From assembly GCA_964410665.1 (NCBI GenBank), contig CAYPIE010000106.1, positions 1 to 19,033 of the forward strand: a DNA stretch of 19,033 bases. Direction: 5' to 3'. Source of the DNA: CAYPIE01 sp964410665 (lineage in GTDB: Bacteria > Planctomycetota > Planctomycetia > Gemmatales > Gemmataceae). Below are positions 15,062 to 19,033 of the stretch, in pieces; the first letter of the stretch is position 1, and each line of letters starts with the position of its first letter. The translations under genes were made by a program, and so were the position numbers. The notes below the pieces were generated by a model that was not told the DNA's origin, searched no databases, and saw only the letters and a list, made by a program, of their open reading frames with translations.

Positions 15062-16849
15062 TCAGACTCCAGTGACTCCCTTGAATGTACTCGACGAGGG
15101 GACCTCCGCCCCATCTACACGCAAGACCACCGGCAGGTTACTGGTGACAGTGAAGGTGCCGATTTCTGGGGATAACTCGCGCACCTCGGTATGTTTTAGG
15201 CCCAAGGGATCTTGGGCAGTCAAGCGCAACCGATACAAGACGTCGGTCCCTAAGAAAGGTGTTCGCGCGGAGATGTCGAAGGTCCCGGACTCAACTCCGG
15301 TGATCGGTTCCATCTCCTGGCGTACCGCTCCGGCGGTGACGTACTCGATCTGCCAGGTCAGTGCCGAGGCCGGCAGTGGTCCCGTTTCCGGGTCCACCGC
15401 GGAACCGCGGAACATCAGCGTCGTCCCTGCAGAAAAGGTTGAACCAACGGAGGGAGTGTCAATGGTTACCACCGGAGGGCGGTCCGTGGTGACCTCCAGT
15501 ACTGCCTCGGGACTGATGACCGAGCCGAAGGCATTGCGGACCATGACCGAGAATCGGGCCCCGCTGTCGGTCAGTGCTGCCGATGGCACCAGGTACTCTG
15601 GGCTGGTTGCGCCGGGGATCGGAACCCCGTCGCGTAACCACTGGTAGGCAAGTGGCTGTGATCCCGAAGCGGATACGGAGAAGACGGCCTCTTGTCCCAC
15701 CGACACCAGCTGTCCTGTGGGGGGTACCGTCACTTCGGGGATGAGTGACTCGGTCCAGTCAACCCGATACACCGAGCCAGTGGTCACCCCGTTGCCACGC
15801 TCAAGGTAGTACAGGGCTCCGTCGTCAGAAACGTCGATGTCTACTGGGGCCTTGAGTCCGTCGGCAAACAGTTCCACCTGGCCGCTTCCAGGGTCGAAGT
15901 GGCGGATCCGGCCGAGCACGAAGTTGGCAAAGAAGTAGTCTCCGAAGTAGGTTGCTGGGAACTCCGTGGTCGATGGATTGTAGAAGTCGACCCCGGCGAT
16001 GGCGAATCCCAAACCCGCACTTCGGTCGTGCGGCACGGCTAGCACCGGGTCGACGAAAAGCGGGTCGCCAGAAGGACCCTCGGCCACCGGCCAGCCATAG
16101 TTGGCTCCCGCCCGTCCCGGGTTGGTCTCCTCGAACCGTGCCTCGCCAACGTCGTTGATGAACATTCTCCCCGTTCCGGGCTGGAACGCAAATGAGAATG
16201 GATTGCGTAGCCCGAGGGCCCAGATTGCTTGATTCGCCCCACTGGTCTGGTCGGTAAATGGATTGTCCTCGGGGATACTTCCGTCGGGGTTGAGTCGCAG
16301 GATCTTTCCTTTGGTGGTGGCCAGGCTCTGGGAATTGCTCGGGATGGTGCCATCCCCGGTGGCGATGTACAGTTTCCCATCCGGACCAAAGTGGAGGGCA
16401 CCGCCGTTGTGTCGGGTGTCCGACTCTAATAACTCCAAATTGATCAGCACTTCTTCGCCGCTGGAGGCGATCTGGTCTCCATCGAGCAGAAACCGGCTGA
16501 CACGATTAAAGTCCGGGTTTCCACCGCTACCACGGGCCGTATAGTAGACATATATATATGGGTTTTCAATAAAATTCGGATCAATCGTCACCCCGAGTAA
16601 ACCTCGCTCGTTCAGGTGAATCACATCCAACTCCAGAACAGGATCTGGCAGCAGGTGGCCATCGCGGATGATGCGCAAGGCTCCGGTACCTTCCGCAACC
16701 AAGATTCGTCCGTCGGGAACCAATTCCATTGCGGATGGGAGGGTCAGGTCACTGGCGATGAGCCGCTCGCTGAATCCGTCTGGCAGGGTGGCCGGGGTCA
16801 GACGATCGTCGAGTCGTTCGACCATGAGTCGTCGAGGGGATCGGTCCAT
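15062..16849 (-). CDS. Glucose/sorbosone dehydrogenase-type beta-propeller protein with Ig-like domains, interrupted gene
   Basis: A 595-residue N-terminal part of a larger secreted-type protein. It opens with MDRSPRRLMVERLDDRLTPA, the planctomycete N-terminal motif found on large surface proteins. Residues from about 22 to 365 are a PQQ-dependent sugar dehydrogenase (GSDH/sorbosone dehydrogenase) propeller: RILVAEGTGALRIIRDG, ERGLLGVTIDPNF, the catalytic His147 in RHNGGALHFGPDGKLYIATG, and RNPFSFAFQPGTG with NYGWP. It is predicted to oxidise sugars outside the cytoplasm using PQQ. An Ig-like domain follows (QPLAYQWLRDGVPIPGATSP), then another beta-rich domain, and finally the beginning of a domain cut off by TGA at 15062-15064 (STFKGVTGV, stop). 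The sequence after the stop stays in the same frame and completes this domain. The ATG at 16849 has only a weak AGG upstream. Confidence 0.88.
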   Translation of the reverse strand: MDRSPRRLMVERLDDRLTPATLPDGFSERLIASDLTLPSAMELVPDGRILVAEGTGALRIIRDGHLLPDPVLELDVIHLNERGLLGVTIDPNFIENPYIYVYYTARGSGGNPDFNRVSRFLLDGDQIASSGEEVLINLELLESDTRHNGGALHFGPDGKLYIATGDGTIPSNSQSLATTKGKILRLNPDGSIPEDNPFTDQTSGANQAIWALGLRNPFSFAFQPGTGRMFINDVGEARFEETNPGRAGANYGWPVAEGPSGDPLFVDPVLAVPHDRSAGLGFAIAGVDFYNPSTTEFPATYFGDYFFANFVLGRIRHFDPGSGQVELFADGLKAPVDIDVSDDGALYYLERGNGVTTGSVYRVDWTESLIPEVTVPPTGQLVSVGQEAVFSVSASGSQPLAYQWLRDGVPIPGATSPEYLVPSAALTDSGARFSVMVRNAFGSVISPEAVLEVTTDRPPVVTIDTPSVGSTFSAGTTLMFRGSAVDPETGPLPASALTWQIEYVTAGAVRQEMEPITGVESGTFDISARTPFLGTDVLYRLRLTAQDPLGLKHTEVRELSPEIGTFTVTSNLPVVLRVDGAEVPSSSTFKGVTGV

Positions 16850-16878
16850 GAGCTTGCCTGATGCGAGGGAGAATTACT

Positions 16879-16908
16879 AAAATATCAGATTTTTATTGTG
16901 TATACCAA
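16879..16908 (-). promoter_or_regulatory. Candidate promoter of the dehydrogenase gene
   Basis: Minus strand TTGGTA (16908-16903), 18 bases, TATTTT (16884-16879), 30 bases before the ATG, in an AT-rich stretch that stands out from the GC-rich surroundings. The -35 element lies within the proximal 21-bp repeat, so binding there could control transcription. Confidence 0.35.
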
Positions 16909-16953
16909 GATTTGCATGCTGCTTCAACATTTTATACCCAGATTTGGGTGCTG
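16901..16953. promoter_or_regulatory. Pair of 21-bp direct repeats, candidate regulator binding sites
   Basis: Two copies, 16901-16921 and 16933-16953, identical at 18 of 21 positions. Both carry TATACC, then AGATTTG, then GCTG. The start-to-start distance of 32 bp is about three helical turns. The distal copy contains a small dyad, CCCA-GATT-TGGG. The position just upstream of the dehydrogenase gene suits an activator or repressor acting in tandem. Confidence 0.45.
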
Positions 16954-17043
16954 AATGAGCATCAATTATTGTGAATTAATATTCTTATTCCATAGCATAA
17001 CGCCTGTTCGGATGGGGGCTTTGCCGGCTGGAGGTGATCTGAT

Positions 17044-17274
17044 TTCCCTCTGGACATGTCGCCGACGAACAGCGTCGGAGTCATCCGCATCGGGCGCTTG
17101 GGCCATCTGGCGCTGAATTTGCGCATACCTGGGGATGCCACGTCACTGCCTTTACTTTCCGTGGATGGGATCACGCCGGTCACTGAGCATTTCCCGATGT
17201 CCCGGATCAATGATGCCATCGAGCACCTGCAGGCAGGCAAAGCCCGCTACCGCATCGTGCTCGACCGCGAATGA
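17044..17274 (+). pseudogene. Broken zinc-dependent alcohol dehydrogenase (MDR family) remnant
   Basis: The plus strand reads FPLDMSPTNSVGVIRIGRLG followed by HLAL, a cofactor-binding Rossmann turn of NADP-dependent alcohol dehydrogenases (VGVIGIGGLGHLAL in intact homologs). The next part continues only after a frameshift at about 17118: FAHTWGCHVTAFT. The frame then returns for the very C-terminus, DGITPVTEHFPMSRINDAIE and HLQAGKARYRIVLDRE, ending in TGA. Well over 100 residues between these pieces and the whole N-terminal zinc-binding domain are missing. The gene is therefore dead by a frameshift and internal and 5' deletions. The parent family is the YahK/CAD-like group of cytosolic aldehyde reductases. 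Confidence 0.85.
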
Positions 17275-17281
17275 GTCCTGG

Positions 17282-17316
17282 CCCGCTGGCGCGTTCGGCA
17301 AGAGTTTGCCAGCGGG
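17282..17316. terminator. Stem-loop after the alcohol dehydrogenase relic
   Basis: Perfect 9-bp arms CCCGCTGGC and GCCAGCGGG with a 17-base loop that can itself fold (GGCAA/TTGCC). It starts eight bases after the relic's stop codon. No T-tract follows, so intrinsic termination is uncertain; it may be the relic's old terminator or an RNA structure. Confidence 0.35.
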
Positions 17317-17539
17317 GGGTCAAATTCCTCAATGCAAACGACAGGCTTGCACGCGCGGCCATCGTCGATTAGCCTGAGATGGATCCATCGGGATGTCCCA
17401 GGTACGCGCACGCGCCCTCCTGGACCTGCCCCTCGATCACCTACCCGCCCGAGTCGATACGACTCGATCCTCGGCCGATCATGCCAGTGACTGGGTTGCC
17501 CTCAACCGACCGCAGATATGCTTGTGGAAGGAGATCGTT

Positions 17540-18952
17540 ATGTTTACGCCGCGAGACATCTCGGGTGCTTCGGCTTCGGGCCAGCTCTCTCGTCGCCAGC
17601 TGCTCAAGCTTGGTGCCTTTGGTTCGGTGGGCCTGGCCCTCGCCGACCTATTACGCCTGGAGGCCGCGGCGGGTGTCCGCTCCTCGCGTAAGGCAGTGAT
17701 CAATATTCACCTGGACGGTGGTCCGCCGCAGCATGACACCATCGACCCCAAGCCCGACGCCCCATCGGAGATCCGCGGCGAATTTGGCTCGATTTCGACG
17801 AAGATTCCTGGGCTGCATGTGTCGGAGCTGATGCCCAAAATAGCCTCGATCGCTGACAAGTTTGCCTTTATCCGTTCGCTGGTCGGCTCCGACGGCAAGC
17901 ACGATGCCTTCCAGTGCCAGTCGGGCTTCGCGGCCAAGGACCTGCAGTCGATGGGCGGGCGGCCTGCGGTCGGGTCGGTGGTGGCCAAGCTGCAGGGTTC
18001 GACCGAGGATGATGCCCCGCCGTTTGTCGACCTGATGCAGGGCCGGCCGCTGGTTCGCAACAGCGCTCGCCCGGGATTTCTTGGTCCGACCTACAATCCA
18101 TTCCGCCCCGACATCTCCAAGATGTTCGAACGCGAACTCGAAGCGGGCATGAAAAAGGAGCTCGCCGCTAAGGGCGACCACCACACCCTGCAATTGACCC
18201 TGACCGAGGAAGTCGATGCGGCGCGGATGAGCAAACGGCTCGATTTGTTGGGTCAGTTTGACAGCATTCGCCGCGAATTAGACAGCAGCGGATCGATGGA
18301 GGCGATGGACAGTTTCACGCAGCAAGCCTTTAACATCCTGACCTCAGGCCGCTTCGCCGAAGCGATGGACCTGGAACGCGAGTCGAAGACGATGCTCGAC
18401 CGTTATACCCCCCCCTCCTCGGATGCCGGCAAACGCTTCTACACCAGCGAGGACCGAAAGGCCGCCCACAAACTGCTGCTGGCCCGCCGCCTGGTCGAGG
18501 TCGGTGTTCGCTACGTCAGCGTCTCCTTCAGCGACTTCGATACGCACTCGGACAACTTTCCGCGTATGCGACAATTGATGCCGATCGTCGACCACGCCGT
18601 GCATGCTCTGGTCACCGACCTTGAGGAGCGGGGCATGCTCGAGGATGTGGCGATCGTTGTCTGGGGCGAATTCGGGCGCACGCCGCGGATCAACAAGAAG
18701 GGCGGGCGTGATCACTGGCCAGCGGTCGGCCCGGCCCTGCTGGCAGGCGGTGGCATGCAAGTGGGTCAGGTCATCGGCGCCACCGATCGCAACGGCAGCC
18801 GAGCCGTTGCCCGACCAGTGAGCTATCAAGATGTGTTTGCAACACTATACACGACCCTCGGCATCGACCCTGCGCTGACCACGATCCTCGATCCCAATGG
18901 CCGGCCGCAGCACCTATTGCCTGGCGGCGAGCCGCTGCGCGAGTTGGTCTGA
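17540..18952 (+). CDS. DUF1501 domain-containing protein with Tat-type leader
   Basis: A 470-residue protein of the DUF1501 family, related to the sulfatase/alkaline phosphatase superfamily. The leader contains LSRRQLLKLGAFGSVGLALA, a twin-arginine motif followed by a hydrophobic stretch, predicting folded export. Family marks are NIHLDGGPPQHDTIDPKPDA near the start of the mature part, FAFIRSLVGSDGKHDAFQCQ, and VVWGEFGRTPRINKKGGRDH with WPAV near the end. The ATG at 17540 is preferred over that at 17393, because AAGGAG is seven bases upstream and the leader then has the usual length. In planctomycetes, DUF1501 genes usually follow a DUF1549/DUF1553 (PSD1, cytochrome-like) partner and may act in polysaccharide turnover; here the upstream neighbour is a pseudogene and no partner is visible. 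The precise reaction is unknown. Confidence 0.94.
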   Translation: MFTPRDISGASASGQLSRRQLLKLGAFGSVGLALADLLRLEAAAGVRSSRKAVINIHLDGGPPQHDTIDPKPDAPSEIRGEFGSISTKIPGLHVSELMPKIASIADKFAFIRSLVGSDGKHDAFQCQSGFAAKDLQSMGGRPAVGSVVAKLQGSTEDDAPPFVDLMQGRPLVRNSARPGFLGPTYNPFRPDISKMFERELEAGMKKELAAKGDHHTLQLTLTEEVDAARMSKRLDLLGQFDSIRRELDSSGSMEAMDSFTQQAFNILTSGRFAEAMDLERESKTMLDRYTPPSSDAGKRFYTSEDRKAAHKLLLARRLVEVGVRYVSVSFSDFDTHSDNFPRMRQLMPIVDHAVHALVTDLEERGMLEDVAIVVWGEFGRTPRINKKGGRDHWPAVGPALLAGGGMQVGQVIGATDRNGSRAVARPVSYQDVFATLYTTLGIDPALTTILDPNGRPQHLLPGGEPLRELV

Positions 18953-18958
18953 GTGGCA

Positions 18959-19033
18959 GCGGCAGAGGCGCTTGCGGTGCGGGGAAAGAGGCAGAAGCGA
19001 TTGCGGTGCGGGGAAAGCGGCAGAGGCAGTTGC
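18959..19033. repeat. 29-bp tandem repeat, continuing past the right edge
   Basis: Two full units (18959-18987 and 18988-19016) and 17 bases of a third. The unit reads GCGGCAGAGGCG, a variable base, TTGCGGTGCGGGGAAA, with three differences between the two full copies. It begins seven bases after the DUF1501 stop. The lack of unique spacers between units excludes a CRISPR array. The total copy number cannot be seen. Confidence 0.85.

Noticed and set aside
17393..17539. Upstream ATG of the DUF1501 gene at 17393
   Set aside because: It would bury the twin-arginine leader 50 or more residues inside the protein, and a good AAGGAG precedes the ATG at 17540.
18959..19033. CRISPR array
   Set aside because: The units are directly adjacent with no unique spacers, and no cas gene is present.

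Overview
The window is GC-rich bacterial chromosome, almost certainly from a planctomycete and most likely the Gemmataceae (Gemmata/Zavarzinella-like). The evidence is the combination of a DUF1559 pilin-like protein, a DUF1501 protein with a twin-arginine-type leader, a very large secreted sugar-dehydrogenase/FG-GAP protein that starts with the family-typical VERLDDRLTPAT motif, and LRR and putative-Ig fragments of planctomycete type. The lineage is inferred from protein character; no rRNA gene is present.

Layout, left to right. At 1-223 (-) lies the 5' end of a ZnuA/TroA-like metal-binding lipoprotein. At 847-1884 (-) is the DUF1559 protein, possibly coupled to a 39-codon ORF downstream. At 2298-2969 (+) is an unrecognised cytoplasmic-looking protein. 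At 2970-3945 there are only remnants, including a tail resembling planctomycete integrases. At 3946-4968 (-) is a patatin-like phospholipase and at 5137-6531 (-) a MerA/RclA-like flavin disulfide reductase. The stretch 6532-7459 is decayed, with a frameshifted LRR fragment and an orphan He_PIG (putative Ig) fragment. At 7460-12782 is the best-defined functional module: a TetR repressor divergent from an ATGA-coupled RND efflux pair (periplasmic adaptor and inner-membrane pump), with two related palindromic operators in the shared intergenic region.

At 12857-13228 is a repeat element: a perfect 45-bp inverted repeat enclosed by 27-bp near-identical direct repeats. It is followed directly by a 5'-truncated, frameshifted and nonsense-mutated dapB copy (13304-13815). 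At 13928-16849 (-) one long gene (glucose/sorbosone-dehydrogenase propeller, Ig-like domains, FG-GAP repeats) is split by a single in-frame TGA. At 17044-17274 is a broken zinc alcohol dehydrogenase. At 17540-18952 (+) is an intact DUF1501 protein, followed at once by 29-bp tandem repeats that run off the window.

The genes form one clear regulatory circuit (TetR with its efflux operon); the rest are mostly single genes separated by decaying sequence. At least five gene relics in 19 kb suggest a region of turnover. No CRISPR array, rRNA, tRNA, complete insertion sequence or recognisable defence system was seen. The most unusual observations are the repeat element beside the truncated dapB, the in-frame TGA in the secreted dehydrogenase and the paired operators of the efflux switch.
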